A DNA stretch of 64,000 nt from Eutreptiella sp. 'Long Island Sound 2002' (GCA_964036045.1 OZ038381.1:103669367-103733366); one strand, 5' to 3'. Positions 1-10,169 are shown, numbered from the stretch's first letter. A program made the numbers and translations. Notes: a model not told the origin generated them from the letters alone.

Positions 1-438
1 TGCTGCGGGCCAGGGTCTGTCGCGCTGCGCCCTCGCTGGTGCATTGGCGTGCGGGGCATGCGCCGGCGCCGAGGTGGAGGCTGGGCCCGTGGCTGGCTGG
101 TTGATGAGCTTTACAGGTGTGGTAGGCTGTGCCAGGGAATCATGGTGTGAGCCGGTTTCCGGGCCTGTCCGTGGTGGGGTCAGGGGTTGATGCCGCCGGC
201 GGGTCGGTGCCGGGTTGCGTGGCGTTTGGCATCTAAAGGGGCTTTGGGCGGCCGCTGGTTGCGGGCTTGTGGCGCCAGGAAGTTCTTCAGGCCGAGTGTC
301 CGCAGCGGGTTGTGTTGCCGCCATCGCGTGGTGCCGAGTGCTCTCCCCCTCGGAGGGAGGCGCGGGATTTCCTCGGTCCCCGATCCCGCCCTGTGGTGGT
401 TCGCTGGAGGAGTCCGGGCAATGTTGTCGGGTTGCCGC
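1..438. other. GC-rich stretch, no gene supported
   Basis: This stretch holds several short overlapping frames on both strands, but none has a recognisable motif. It lies beyond the last credible LINE coding on the minus strand, so it may be the LINE 3' flank or 3' UTR. I see no poly(A), microsatellite tail or target duplication that would fix the element's end. Confidence 0.3.
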
Positions 439-1460
439 TCACATGGCTGCACCTTCTTGCCGGGGGCTTGGTGGGTCGACTCGTGATGGTTCCAGAGCCC
501 CCGTGGCCCCAGCTGTGCTCCGTGGCCTCGGCTGGGTCCGGATGGACGAGCTAGGGTATCGGGAGGGCTGGTCTTGCCAAGGGAGTGCCCTGGGGTTGGA
601 CTCACCTGGTCGGCTGGGGGTGCAGGAGCTGGACCAGTAGTGTGCTGGGATCTCGACACTTTGGGCTGCCCGGGCCACGGCCGCATTTCCATAGGTGCCT
701 GGTTGTGGTGGGGTGACGGGTGACTGATGGGCATGTTCAACCACAGGTCGTAACCATTCGCGGACGGGGATCTGTCTCCACGTCAACCATGCCGCCATGA
801 CCCTGTCGATGGTGTCGGGGCGCAGGTCTCCATTGCGGACGAAGAGTTTTCCCCACTCATGGCCGTGGGCGTTGCGGGCGAGCCCCATGGCCCATTCCCC
901 ATCCCCAACCAGCAATCCGAAGGCGAATGGGAGGCGGCCGGATAGGGCGACCGTGACAGCCCTGTAGTTCTCAATGTTCATGGGACTCGGGTCCCAGACG
1001 CTCGGCAGCTTGCCAGAAAGGGATAGGCTGCCCAGTGGCACCAAGTCGTAGGGCTCGTGGTTCGGGGTGTAGTTTGTGGGGTTGTCACCCGCCGGTACCT
1101 GCCAGCGCGCCGGCCGGAAGGGGGAGCGGGCTGGTGGTGGCGTTGGGCCTCCCGCGTCTCCAGCCACTCAACATCCGGGCTGTCCCCGCCGCCAATGGGG
1201 TCGTAGGAGGCCCGGATGGTCTGGGTGGCCAGCGTCCTGATCGTGGCCAGCGTGAGGTCTTCGTCTTGGGTTTCCCTGGGGGGTGGTCCGGTACACAGGG
1301 GGTGCCGTTGGCTGCAGATGGGACCCTGGTGCAGCCCTACCACGCATTGGCTGCAAAATCAGTGCCGCATCTCGGTGCCCCCACAGCCAAGGTCATGGCC
1401 GAGGCGCCCCGGTTCGTAGCACACGGCGCACGGTTCCCCCGGTCCGCCTGGATGGGGGGC
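439..1460 (-). pseudogene. LINE C-terminal region with RING-like finger
   Basis: Around 1320-1430 the minus strand reads CAVCYEPGRLGHDLGCGG, TEMRH, an in-frame TGA (1360-1362), FCSQC, then GPICSQRHPLC. The Cys/His spacing (C-x2-C, C, H, C-x2-C, C, C) is that of a RING- or PHD-like zinc finger. The TGA sits where Trp would fit (RH-W-FCSQC). A 242-residue frame (439-1167) follows with LPFAFGLLVGDGEWAMGLA and MAAWLTWRQIPVREWL, function unknown. A gene unrelated to the LINE is possible, but strand and order favour its C-terminus. Confidence 0.45.
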
Positions 1461-2188
1461 CTCGCCCGTGGGCATCCTGAAGAAAGTGTAAACAGTGAGC
1501 AGGGGTCAGTGGATCCAGGGGCGCGCGTGCCATGGGCTCCTGTATCGCAGTGCGTGATGTGGTGCGATGCGTGCCTGCGATCAGGGTTCCCCAGGGTTCC
1601 CGGGTGGCGCGCTAATCTGCTTGCTGAACGGATTGGTGGTGTACGATCAGGTTGTAGTAAGTTCATTGGTCGTCCGGGGCGTGCTGCGCTTCCTGTGTGT
1701 ACAGTTGGGTACGATGTTGCAGTTGTGCGCCCGCACGCGTGATGGCTGTGAGTTGCATGTGGCTCACTATGGCCCTTGTAACGGGTGCATTGTCAGCGAG
1801 GACTCAAAAGAGCTCCAGTGGCACCGCCCCCCGTAATACGGCTTCCTTGATCTGCGGTTTCTGCATTGGGCGGGGTACCTCGTTGGCCGGTGGGGTTGCC
1901 GCCCCCCATCAGGCGTGTTGGGAGATTGTATCCTCTGGTTTCCATGTGCCCAGTGGGCATTTTGTGAATTGGTCCCATGTCTTCGGTGTATGCATGTGGC
2001 ATGGGCATATGGTGTATTCGGGTGGTATGTCAACACCCTTCCTGCTGTACCACCTTGCCACTGTGTGGAGTAGGAATAGCTGCTCGAGCAGGAGCTGAGC
2101 CCGACGGTTTTGTAGCTGTACTGGTAGCAGGGATGGGTCTAGGGCTGAGTAGTACGCATCGTCGTTTGCAACTCGTGTTGGAGGCGGC

Positions 2189-2710
2189 TCATGAGGTTGT
2201 GTTGTCGGCGTGGCTGCCCCGGATGTGGGCCATAGTTCTGAGAGGCTGTGGGTAGTGGTATGCCTGCCCTGTGTTATTGTAGATCACGTCGTCGAGCACC
2301 CAGGGCGGCGGCAGCCCAGGTTGCGGGATTGGGGATAGGTGTTGGAGGTGGCTGTGCATGTGGTCCTGTAGCGGGGGCTCGTCTGGGGATGGTACGTGCT
2401 CCGCGAGTTGGTTGTGTGCATGTAAGTCGATGTGTCCATTCCTTAAGTTGTAGCGATGGGATTCTTGCTTTATTAAGTGTAAGACAACGTGCCATGGCAC
2501 GGTCTGCAATGCCACCCACAAGTGTAGTGCTTGCGTGCCCAGGCTGGTGTCTGTCGCCTTGTGCAGTGGCCGTCTGGCGAGGCGCCGTACGATCTGGAAG
2601 TCCACTGCTGCCTCAATTTCGAACCATGCGTGGTGCATCTGATCCCGTGGTGTCTTGGAGATAGTGGTATCGGCGTCGACAATGATTGCTAGGGTCTTCA
2701 ACTCACGGCG
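2189..2710 (-). pseudogene. LINE RNase H-like region
   Basis: Within a 390-residue frame the stretch from RRELKTLAIIVDAD through LHLWVALQTVPWHVVLHLIKQ to NGHIDLHAHNQLAEH resembles an RNase H fold: an E-L helix, a central strand with Asp, and a terminal NGHID-x-x-A box like the usual GN-x-x-A-D. RNase H removes RNA from the RNA/DNA hybrid after first-strand synthesis. The first catalytic Asp is not convincing, and upstream residues (2711-3361) look frame-shifted. Confidence 0.45.
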
Positions 2711-2999
2711 CGAGGAGGTCCCAAAAATGGTGGTCCCCGTGAGGTGGTGTTGCCGCAGTTGGCCCGTTTGGTCTGGCCGTAGTGTCAGGGCATGACGGTG
2801 TTCTGGTCGTCTGGCCGGGGCATCGGGCAAGAGGACGTTGGTTGATACGCGTGGACGTGCGCTCCCCCCGCCGTGGTGGCCCAGGGTGTGGTGAGGGCTG
2901 ACCTGATCCGGGGGACGGCGTAAACTCCGATCCCTTGGTGGATAATCTCCGTTGCCGCTGCATTCATCAGTACGCAATCGTGGTTCCTTTCGTGCCCTT

Positions 3000-4550
3000 G
3001 TATGAGGTAGTTCTGTACGTGTTGGAGTAGATACGCCCGTTTTGGGTGGTACATTTTCCATTAAATGGTTTGTGTCTTTGGGACTTCGCGTGAGCAACGG
3101 TGTTTTGTGTGGTACGCAGGCGCGTCTGGCGTCGTGCTGCGGTATTTTGCCACTACCGGGTGAATGAGGGCGTGGTGTTTGGTGTGCAACGCCCCTCGAT
3201 AGATACGCCACTCTGCCGGAGTATTGGACTGCCATGTCACCGTGGCTAGCATACCCGCTGGGGCTGGCTTGAAGTGCGTGTGTAGCACCCGTTGCTGTTG
3301 CGGAGTAGCATCCGCCGTCGGTGTGTGGTGGTGACGCGCCAACATTTGGAGGATAGGCCATGGTGTGGCCAGTGCATTAGGTCGCCAGCACGTGGTGAAT
3401 ATGCCTGTCAGCGGGTCTTTTTGTAACGGCAGTGGGCAGAACTTGCGTGCCATGGGCGGGGGTAGCATCCATAAGTTGCCCTGTGCTTTGCCGGGCCTCG
3501 GGATGACTTTGAGGCCGTTGGGTGCCAATAAGAGGAGCGCCGGTACTGTGGTCTCTGGAACTTACGCCACTTGTTCTGGTGGCCCGTGGTGGGCCTCGTT
3601 TCTTGTAAGGGAGCTTTGTGGTAGGGGCTGTTTGTGAGTGCCCCAGAACAGATCGCATGTTCCACGGATTTCGCCATCGGTGGGTTGTGGGCGATCGGCC
3701 GTGACGGCCGCCTGTCGCAGGTCATTTTCCAGGACTGATTTGTTGAGCCAGTGGGGTGTTGCAGGAAGGGGGCGTGATTGGTGCCCGCCCGCTGGAGGGC
3801 GACCATTCCGTTGGCCGTCACTCTCACGAGGTGTACTGTGGTGCCCACCTGGTCGAGGGTGGTGTTGTCCCCTGTTGGTTGACCGCCAACATCGGTGTGC
3901 AGGAAGGCTATGGGGCCTGCCTCCTTGCATCTGAGGTTGGTTTGAATGACATGCCTGTGGTGCGGCAGCAGGAGTTGTAGGTGGTTCCATATGCGGGTTC
4001 CCACTGTGGTCGAGAGGCCCCGTTGGCGGAGGATGTATTGGGGACATGTGTTGCGGTGGCGCTGGGCTTCCCGTAGTGTTATTGTCAAGACTTCTCGTAC
4101 TTCTGGTTGCTGGTTGTGCATGAGGCGATGTACGTGAATTGCGGTGTGCGTGGTGTATGCACTATGGACCAGGTGACCGGTGCCATTCACATAGTACGGT
4201 GCCGATGGTGCCCGGACCTCTGCGGGGAGGGACGTGGGCCAGTGGCCGTGGATGGCCCACGCACGTCGTACTGTGGCGACGGCCCTTTGCAGCATGTGTT
4301 TGGGGTGTGTGAGGTGCAGGGCCTGGAACCCGATGGCTGCATTCTGCACGGCTTGTTCAAGGAGAGGACGCAGTTGGGGTTCCCCCAGCTGGAGCTGCTG
4401 TTGCGCCATGAACACGGGGGGGGGGGCTAGTGTTGGAGCCGTGGAGTGCCCCTTGCTGCCAGTCGCTGACCAAGCAATAGCGCGTGAGTACCTCTGCGTT
4501 GCGCTGGGTGAGGTGGCTTGTGAGCAATTCCACATCCAGCTGGCGCAGGG
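3000..4550 (-). pseudogene. LINE reverse transcriptase remnant lacking the palm
   Basis: The 375-residue frame at 3408-4535 starts with APPPVFMAQQQLQLGEP, a block I would place just before RT motif A. It continues directly into a histidine- and alanine-rich thumb/connection-like region (SAYTTHTAIHVHRLM, GLSTTVGTRIWNHLQ). I find no F/YxDD box and no motif A aspartate between them, so the catalytic palm appears deleted. The assignment comes from neighbours and general resemblance; a profile search would settle it. Confidence 0.5.
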
Positions 4551-5461
4551 CTATGGGGCAGTAGTCGTCAAGCTTAGCTGAACATGGGACCTTCGTGTTG
4601 AGCCAGATGTGTGCGTCCGGCCAGTGTGCCGGTGTTTTGGGGGACCCGAAGGATGGCCCGCTACGAGTGGATGAGGAGCCAATGGATTGCCGGCGGAAGG
4701 GCCTTGACTACCCGGGCCTCCAAGTAGTTGGCGCATTGGGCCTTTCCACCTGCTTTGTCCAGGGCGAACCGCACATCCTGCTTGGAGTACTGCTGGACCT
4801 GCGTCCATGCTCCCTCTGGGACGTGGGGCATGTGGCGGCTCAAGACGGCTTAAAAATGGGAGACATTCACGAAGCATCTGCCTTTCAGGTCTTCTCAGAT
4901 GGTGCGGACCGCCCCCATCACGTTGTGGGCATCTGTTAGGAGCGTTTGGGTGTATGGCACCCTTACGTTCCATAGGCCTGACAGACCAGGGGCCTCTACT
5001 TCAATGGCTCCTTGAATGGTCATCGGACGTTGGACTATGTCCTAGTAGTCGCGGCGCCAGAAGACCTTGATGGCGCGTTTGCAAAGGGCAGCGAAGAGAC
5101 CGTGGAGATGGCACATTGCTTCTTCGAGGGTATTCGCCTGCCCTTCCCGCTCTTCCTGGAGCTGGTCCCCTGAGGCGGAGTCAAAGTCTCGCAAATCATC
5201 TCGCAGCGCCTCAACCAGCCGCAGTGCCGCCTCTGAGCGGATAGCGTGCAGGTTCGCGTTCGTCAGGTACGCCGCCGGTGCCCACGCCGCTAAGGCTTTG
5301 CACCGGAGGATTGCCGGTTGGAGCTGCAACCCGCTTTCGGGATGATGCTTCACCAGGTCAGGGGGGTCCAGCCCCGCGTGGTCGGGGTGCCGACGTCCCC
5401 CCATTCGGGCTAGTGACTCATGTGCCGTGTGGCGGTGTTCGAACACCTGGTCCACAGCCAC
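4551..5461 (-). pseudogene. LINE linker and RT N-terminal region
   Basis: A leucine- and alanine-rich helical stretch (5042-5461; for example AALRLVEALRDDLRDF) is followed by a frame-broken segment with blocks such as MPHVPEGAWTQVQQYS and DVRFALDKAGGKAQ. The order suits the region between the endonuclease and the RT palm of a LINE. Several stops and at least two frame changes occur. No catalytic residue is seen here. The assignment rests mainly on position between the endonuclease and the RT remnant. Confidence 0.5.
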
Positions 5462-5962
5462 CGCCGGCAGTTACTGGTAGGTGAGTTGTTCAGCAGGGCC
5501 CAGCAAAGGTGCAGGGGTGGGTCCGCCTGCGCCGCCGTCATGGCGGCGCATAGGCAGCTGGGGCCCTGCATGGCATCGGGGTTGCACCGGCGTAGACGGC
5601 CCTTGATGTGGCTGTAGGGAGTGAGCACTGCCGCCTTCCGCTCGTTGTTCATGAGGCCTTGTATGATCTGGCGGACCAGGAGCTGGTCGGACCCCGCCAC
5701 CTGCAGGTGTGCCATGCCTCGGTCCCAGACACGTTCCCGCAGGGAACACGTCAGAGAGGGCTCATTGACCAGAAAGGTGTCCACCCAGTGTCGACAGGGG
5801 TGGAGCGTGGGGGTCATGTCCTCTGTCAGGCCTACCGTAGCCCTCCAGAAAGGCAGCAGCCTTCAACCCGGAGGGGAAGTGTTCCCTGGCCAGGTGCGTT
5901 GCGGCGTCTACCTAGATGTTGGTGTACCAGAGATGACCACTGGGTGTCGCCCGCCTAGGCTG
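5410..5962 (-). pseudogene. LINE endonuclease domain, C-terminal part
   Basis: Starting at the left end of the nested transposon, the minus strand reads SLGGRHPVVISG, then a damaged GDTN-like block and VDAATHLAREHF, then MTPTLHP...RHWVDTFLVNE, and finally VAGSDQLLVR. The last two resemble the late EEP blocks that carry the catalytic Asp and the terminal SDH, here SDQ. The expected His is therefore Gln. Frame switches break the GDTN block. The endonuclease would be inactive. Confidence 0.65.
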
Positions 5963-5995
5963 CCCTAGTGGCCCAAATTAAAGTCAATATGTTTA
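5963..5995 (+). repeat. Left terminal inverted repeat
   Basis: It begins CCCTAGTGGCCCAAATTAAA and ends with GTCAATATGTTTA. It pairs with 9007-9039 at 31 of 33 positions. The mismatches are A/G at position 5 and G/C at position 21. The LINE flank ends in TG just before it. Confidence 0.85.
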
Positions 5996-6584
5996 ATATT
6001 TGGCCAAAAATTAACACGTTAATCTCAAGTTTCAATTTTTTTAGGGGGGGTTAGGGGGTTCGCCATGAAAATTATGACCCCCACAGGTTGCCTTCCGGGC
6101 TTGGGTATCATTTTCCCCCGAGGGTTGGGTGGTGGGGTCCTACCCATGTGGTTGTTTCAAAATATTAAGATGGCTCCTGGCTTTAATTTTTGTTTTTAAT
6201 TTTTCTGTTAATATTTGAAAAGTTGAAAATTAAGAGGTCGCCGGCATTAATATTAATCTCACAAATATTAACTCATTTCCCGAAGATAACAACCCTCCTA
6301 ACAATGGCACAACGCAACATGGAATGCATCATGTGTGTGTTTATGTCTCTTGTCCATGGCCTCTGTGGCCCCTTGGGTCCCTATCCGGGCCCTCATACCT
6401 GGTGGCACCCTGTAGTGGGGTCCCACATCTTCGCGGGTCCGGATGGGGGGTTGATGGGGTTAGTGGGGTTAGTTGGGTTAGTGGGTTCGGTGGCAGGGTT
6501 TGCGCTTGGGAGGTTAGGCGTTTCGTTCGTTTTGGTCTTTCTTTGGCCCTCTTTCTTTTGGGCCTCTTCGCGGTGCCGCTCGGC

Positions 6585-7367
6585 CTACTGGGGGCTGGGG
6601 TAGAGGAGGGAGCGGTTGACCTCGTAGAGGGTGGTGCCGCCCGGGTATTCCACCCAAAGGGCACCGTACTTCCGCCCATCGATACCACGGACAGTGCCCC
6701 TCTCTACCCCTTTGAGGTAAGGTAAAGACGACCTTCCCGATGATCGGATCCTCAGGACGGTAGTCCTTCTTCTCGGCACCCTTATGGGTGTCGGTCTTGG
6801 TCGTGGTGGCGGGGGGTTTTGTGGTGGCGGCCTTGGGGGGGTCGGTGGGTTTGAGGGCGGGGACGGCCTTCGTAGGGCCGTGCGGTGGTGGTGGTGGGGA
6901 GGGGTTTCGGCCTTTTGGGACGAGGGATCGCCCTGTTGTCGCTTTCGTTGGACGGCTCGAAAGAAAACTTTCGTTTTGGTTTGGCTGATTGGGGGGGGGT
7001 CGGGGTTCGCTTTAGGGGGGGTTTTGGGGCAGTGATCGTGGACGCCCCCCCCCCTTCCTCCCCCTCGCTCAGCCCACCCCCACCCATGTTCCCCCACATC
7101 TCCTCATCCTCCCCCCCCCGCGTACCCCACCTCCTGCATCCGAGCCCACTCCGCGGGCCAGAAGTGGCGCGGCGCCACCCATACGCCGCTCACCACGCAC
7201 GAAGTCTCCCAATCTTTGAGACCTCGCAAGAAAGCAAGGCCCAAGGGTGGATCTTGGGCCACGATGCGATGCAGATACCCCAGGGGTACTTCCTGGGATC
7301 CTTCAGCGTCTCGCCGGGCCACCCAGGTGGGCCTGGCCTTCGTTGCGTTGACCACGACGTCAATAAC
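6585..7367 (-). pseudogene. Transposase-like gene, exon 3, frame-broken
   Basis: The acceptor TTCTTTTTCAG/GTTATTGAC is clear. The exon encodes VIDVVVNATKARPTWVARRD and WVAPRHFWPAEWARMQEVGY, then a Gly/Glu/Lys/Pro-rich linker, then DYRPEDPIIGKVVF and VERGTVRGIDGRKYGALWVE, and ends LLYPSPQ-stop. The last part resembles an SH3/Tudor-like barrel. The frame switches at a G9 run near 7111, a C7 run near 6835 and again near 6712, so one protein is split over three frames. These sites look like homopolymer length errors or early decay. Confidence 0.5.
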
Positions 7368-7519
7368 CTGAAAAAGAATGAAAAGAAAAGAAAAAAAATT
7401 TATTTTTTCCGGCAACATTTTTAATCTTTCGGCTTTAATATTAACTCTTAACTTTTAATATTTGGACCGGCAATGCAAAAAATGTATATTCATCTCGTAT
7501 TCTCCTTGGGGAGGTCCAC

Positions 7520-7897
7520 AAGGTGTGTCTCGATGAACGCAGCTTGGAGCCGGCCAATGGCCATGCAACAATGGAGGATGCATAGGAAAATAATGCACCG
7601 GTCAACCACAATGTGTGGATCCCCTATGCATCCCCCATTCTCCAAGCTACGGCTGGTCTCCTTGTAGCGGCGGCGGGCTACCACCTCACAGTCCAAGGTG
7701 CGCCGGGTAACCACGTTGACCCATGCCTCTGCAACCTTGTCCCACACCCCGATATTGTAAACTGAGCCCACCAAGGGCGAGGTGGACACACTGATAAGGC
7801 GCCGCATGAACGGTTGCTCTCCCCCGATGACCAACCTGCTTGGCACCCACCGCGACACCCAATGAAACTTCTCGCAGTCTTGTATGTACTGCAATAC
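7520..7897 (-). CDS. Transposase-like gene, exon 2
   Basis: From the clear acceptor at 7897 the frame reads VLQYIQDCEKFHW, WVPSRLVIGGEQPFMRRLI, SVYNIGVWDKVAEAWVNVV and IGDPHIVVDRCIIFLCILHC. The GGEQPF block and the D-x-HI-x-x-D helix suit the second and third acidic regions of a DDE enzyme; if so, the middle residue is Glu rather than Asp. The donor is less certain: GTGGAC at 7519 keeps phase 0 (ETHL-VIDVVV), while the frame itself stays open to a TGA at 7490. Confidence 0.5.
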
Positions 7898-8056
7898 CTA
7901 CAAAAGGGACATGTGTTAATATTTACATTAATTTCTCGAGATTAATATTAAGTTAATTTTTCAGTTGGCGTTAATACTAACCGAAAACAAGATATTAATC
8001 TCGAGAAATTAACGCAAAAAACACAAAAATTAACAAACAAGGAATGAGTCACAAAC
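7898..8056 (-). other. Intron 1 of the transposase-like gene (159 bp)
   Basis: The donor is AAG/GTTTGTG and the acceptor TTTTGTAG/GTATTGC, both canonical. Splicing joins TTGAAG to GTATTGCAG in phase 0, giving DNLK-VLQYIQD. The intron is AT-rich and contains an inverted pair of TTAATTTCTCGAGATTAATA-like segments that could fold into a hairpin. Confidence 0.75.
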
Positions 8057-8803
8057 CTTCAAGTTGTCCGTCAATATTGTTGCAAGTACCGTTATGTCTT
8101 TGTCCCCGGATACGGCCATCCCTATCACCCACAAGTACGCGGGTGTGCGGCCCTGTGCGCCGTGGTTGAGGAGCTCAATGGAGAGTTGGGTCCAACTACC
8201 ACCGGCGCACGGGTACGCATCTCCACGCACAATGAAGGTGAGCGGCCTTGTCCAATCGATGGTCTCCACTAGCGATGGGCGTGATTGGACATACCGGGCC
8301 AATGAGAGTAGCGACCAGGAGCGCCCACTCGCAGGGGGATCGGGGACGGACACACGAGGTCGTAGGTCAAGGGAGGTGACCAACTCCTTCCACGCGTCCG
8401 TGAACGCTTCCCGAGTGGGGATGGGTCGGGGGAACGGAACGTCGGTTGCGGCCGTCTAGACCAAACCCCGGCGGCTCATGTACTCCATCATGTGGCGGAA
8501 GCCAACCTTGGGGACGTTCAAGTCCATGAGGAGGCCGATGAAGTCCGGGGCCGGGAAGAGGTGGAAGGCATATTGCTTCGCCGCCTCCACCTGCTTAGTA
8601 CAAACAAGAGAGGGGTACCCAACCTCCATGGCATAGGACCATCGGGCCCGGGCCAAAGGGGATGAGGCCACCCGCTCACCAAGGAGTTGGGAGACCAAAG
8701 GGTCCCGCAAACTCTTGGCGCCGCTGAAACGCACGAGCGTCATGTTAAGCTCGGTAAGGGTGTCTCGAGAGAAAGGCATAACAAGGGTTATACAAGGGAA
8801 CAT
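8057..8803 (-). pseudogene. Transposase-like gene, exon 1
   Basis: The first ATG (8803) opens MFPCITLVMPFSRD. The frame then runs to the splice donor at 8057/8056 with one in-frame TAG (8456-8458) after MSRRGLV. Notable blocks are WTRPLTFIVRGDAYPCAGG, AYLWVIGMAVSGDKD and TVLATILTDNLK. An Asp in RGDAY followed by a polar, N/H-rich strand suits the first acidic residue of a DDE-type nuclease, as in TNP2-like enzymes. No database family was identified. Being the only gene between the TIRs, it is the likely transposase. Two other minus-strand exons follow. Confidence 0.55.
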
Positions 8804-9006
8804 GGTGGTGTGGAGGGCGGGGGAGTGCGGGCAACCGGAGGGGAGGTGTACTGTTGTGCAACAATATGCCACTTAACAGCCCTTATAGAACCGCATATGT
8901 GCATGGAAAAATGGATACAAATGGCCCAATCGCAAAAATTTGACTTTAACCTCTGAATATTTGCGAGATTAATATATTAACGCCTTCATATATTCAAAAT
9001 GAAAAA

Positions 9007-9039
9007 TAAACATATTGAGTTTAATTTGGGCCACCAGGG
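9007..9039 (-). repeat. Right terminal inverted repeat
   Basis: Read on the minus strand it begins CCCTGGTGGCCCAAATTAAA, matching the left end. It is followed on the plus strand by TGAGCACGG, the resumed LINE sequence, whose TG is the second copy of the target dinucleotide. Confidence 0.85.
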
Positions 9040-9041
9040 TG

Positions 9042-9480
9042 AGCACGGTGGGGTACATCTGGACGTCAGCCCAGAACACCGCTCACCAGGTGCAAGGGGA
9101 GCTACCCGCCTCGGGCCCCTTGACGTTGATGAGGGTAAGGCCCCCCTTGTCGGTGCTGATTACCAAGGCCCCGGTTCCTGCTCGGACAATTTCCGTGAAG
9201 CTGAGTACTTCGTGCTCGGCCAGGTATTGGCACATGAATGCCCTGAGGAGGCCACCCCTGCCCTGCAGGGTGGAGGCCGTTTCCAGCAAGCGGCTGTCAA
9301 AGAAGGGCATATATCCCTTCTCCTGCAGTGCACCGGCCATGTGCATCCCCTGCATCCGGTCGGGAATGGCTGTCTCCTGGAGCATGATGGCGAAGCCTCT
9401 TTCGCGAAGTAGCATTCCTGTAATGAAGTGCTTCTCGTCTGTGCGAGCCGCCGGTCCTGGGTGCTGTCGGAAGGTCTCTT
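9042..9480 (-). pseudogene. LINE endonuclease domain, N-terminal part
   Basis: The frame reads LLRERGFAIMLQETAI, then GALVISTDKGGLTLINVKGP, then FWADVQMYP. This matches the start of the exonuclease-endonuclease-phosphatase fold: the metal-binding Glu in LQET and the GL-x-LINV beta strand. In the family this enzyme nicks target DNA to prime reverse transcription. An in-frame TGA follows SSPCTW. Coding stops at the right inverted repeat of the nested transposon (9039) and resumes at 5962. There is no credible start codon, and the upstream proline-rich frame suggests a longer N-terminus. Confidence 0.7.
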
Positions 9481-10165
9481 TGAGGGGGCAGTCCGGTCGG
9501 AGGAGACCGTTGGGGAGGTTCTAGGTGAGTAACCAGAGGGCATGGTAGATGTGTCGTCTGGCAGTGAGCTACCTTGCCCGGGTGAGTGCGCCCTCTCGTC
9601 CACAGGGGCTGCCAGATCCCGGAGGGGTACCAGGGGAGAGGGTCCGGGGACCCTGTCCCTAGTGGGGCCGACAGCGGGGCAGGGGCGCGTTCCGCTGGGA
9701 GTGACCCACTGCTCGTCGCACCCCTGCTCTCCTGACCACCGTCAGCCAGCGTTCATCCCCCCCCCCCCGCGGGAGGCCAGTAGCTCCCGTCTCCTCCTTC
9801 CCCGAAGCCGCCGCCTCGCGGGCGCTTCGGAGGGGGGGCCTTGCCAGGCGTAGAGGGGGTGCCACAAGGACCGTCGCGCCTTCCCTAGGAACATGTAGCA
9901 CCGGGGACCTTAGTCGCCAGATCTTCCTGTAGCCGATTTGAACAGCCGCAGCCGCAATTTTCCCGCTATTGCCGTCAATTTTGCCCTGGTCTTTGCTTGA
10001 TATTTTTCTATTTCTGCGCTTTCGCAGTGAAAGCAGCGCATCATTCTGTGGAGCAATGAATTTCCAACAATAGTACCGGAATAATTTTCTCCGAATCAGC
10101 AAATTTCCACTTTTTGGATTACCCAAAACCCACCAAAACATGGCTATTGAGACCCAAGGTGGGCG
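9480..10165. other. LINE 5' region and flank, no clear gene
   Basis: The minus-strand frames are proline- and serine-rich and may continue the LINE N-terminus up to about 9.87 kb. Beyond that the sequence becomes AT-richer. I see no promoter, tail or repeat that fixes the LINE 5' end. Confidence 0.3.
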
Positions 10166-10169
10166 GTAT

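Larger units (their letters stand above)
5963..9039 (-). mobile_element. DNA transposon with 33-bp TIRs nested in the LINE
   Basis: The ends are inverted repeats of 33 bp with two mismatches, starting CCCTRGTGGCCCAAATTAAA. They are flanked by a 2-bp direct repeat TG (5961-5962 and 9040-9041). Removing the element and one TG rejoins the LINE endonuclease frame. Length is 3,077 bp. It carries one minus-strand, intron-containing gene and AT-rich non-coding ends with repeated AATATTAA-like motifs, in contrast to the GC-rich LINE around it. The superfamily is unresolved: the 2-bp duplication excludes piggyBac (TTAA), hAT (8 bp) and Mutator (9 bp); some EnSpm/CACTA-like or ISL2EU-like elements use short duplications. 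Confidence 0.8.
439..9870 (-). mobile_element. Decayed LINE (EN-RT-RNase H non-LTR retrotransposon), interrupted
   Basis: Minus-strand fragments occur in the order expected for an apurinic-endonuclease-type LINE: endonuclease N-terminal part (about 9042-9480), endonuclease C-terminal part (5410-5962), a helical linker (4.6-5.5 kb), an RT-associated region (3.0-4.5 kb), an RNase H-like region (2.2-2.7 kb) and a RING-like cysteine finger near 1.36 kb. The two endonuclease halves are separated by a TIR-bounded transposon at 5963-9039. When that is removed, the frame reads through as TVL-SLGGRHPVVI. Many stops and frame switches mark the copy as dead. The 5' end (near 9.9 kb) and the 3' end are approximate. 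Confidence 0.75.

Noticed and set aside
439-2100. Plus-strand ORFs over the first 2 kb
   Set aside because: They are shadows of the minus-strand LINE region, with no motifs and irregular composition.
5963-9039. piggyBac element, because of the CCCT...AGGG ends
   Set aside because: piggyBac duplicates TTAA. Here the flanks are TG and the reconstructed empty site has no TTAA.
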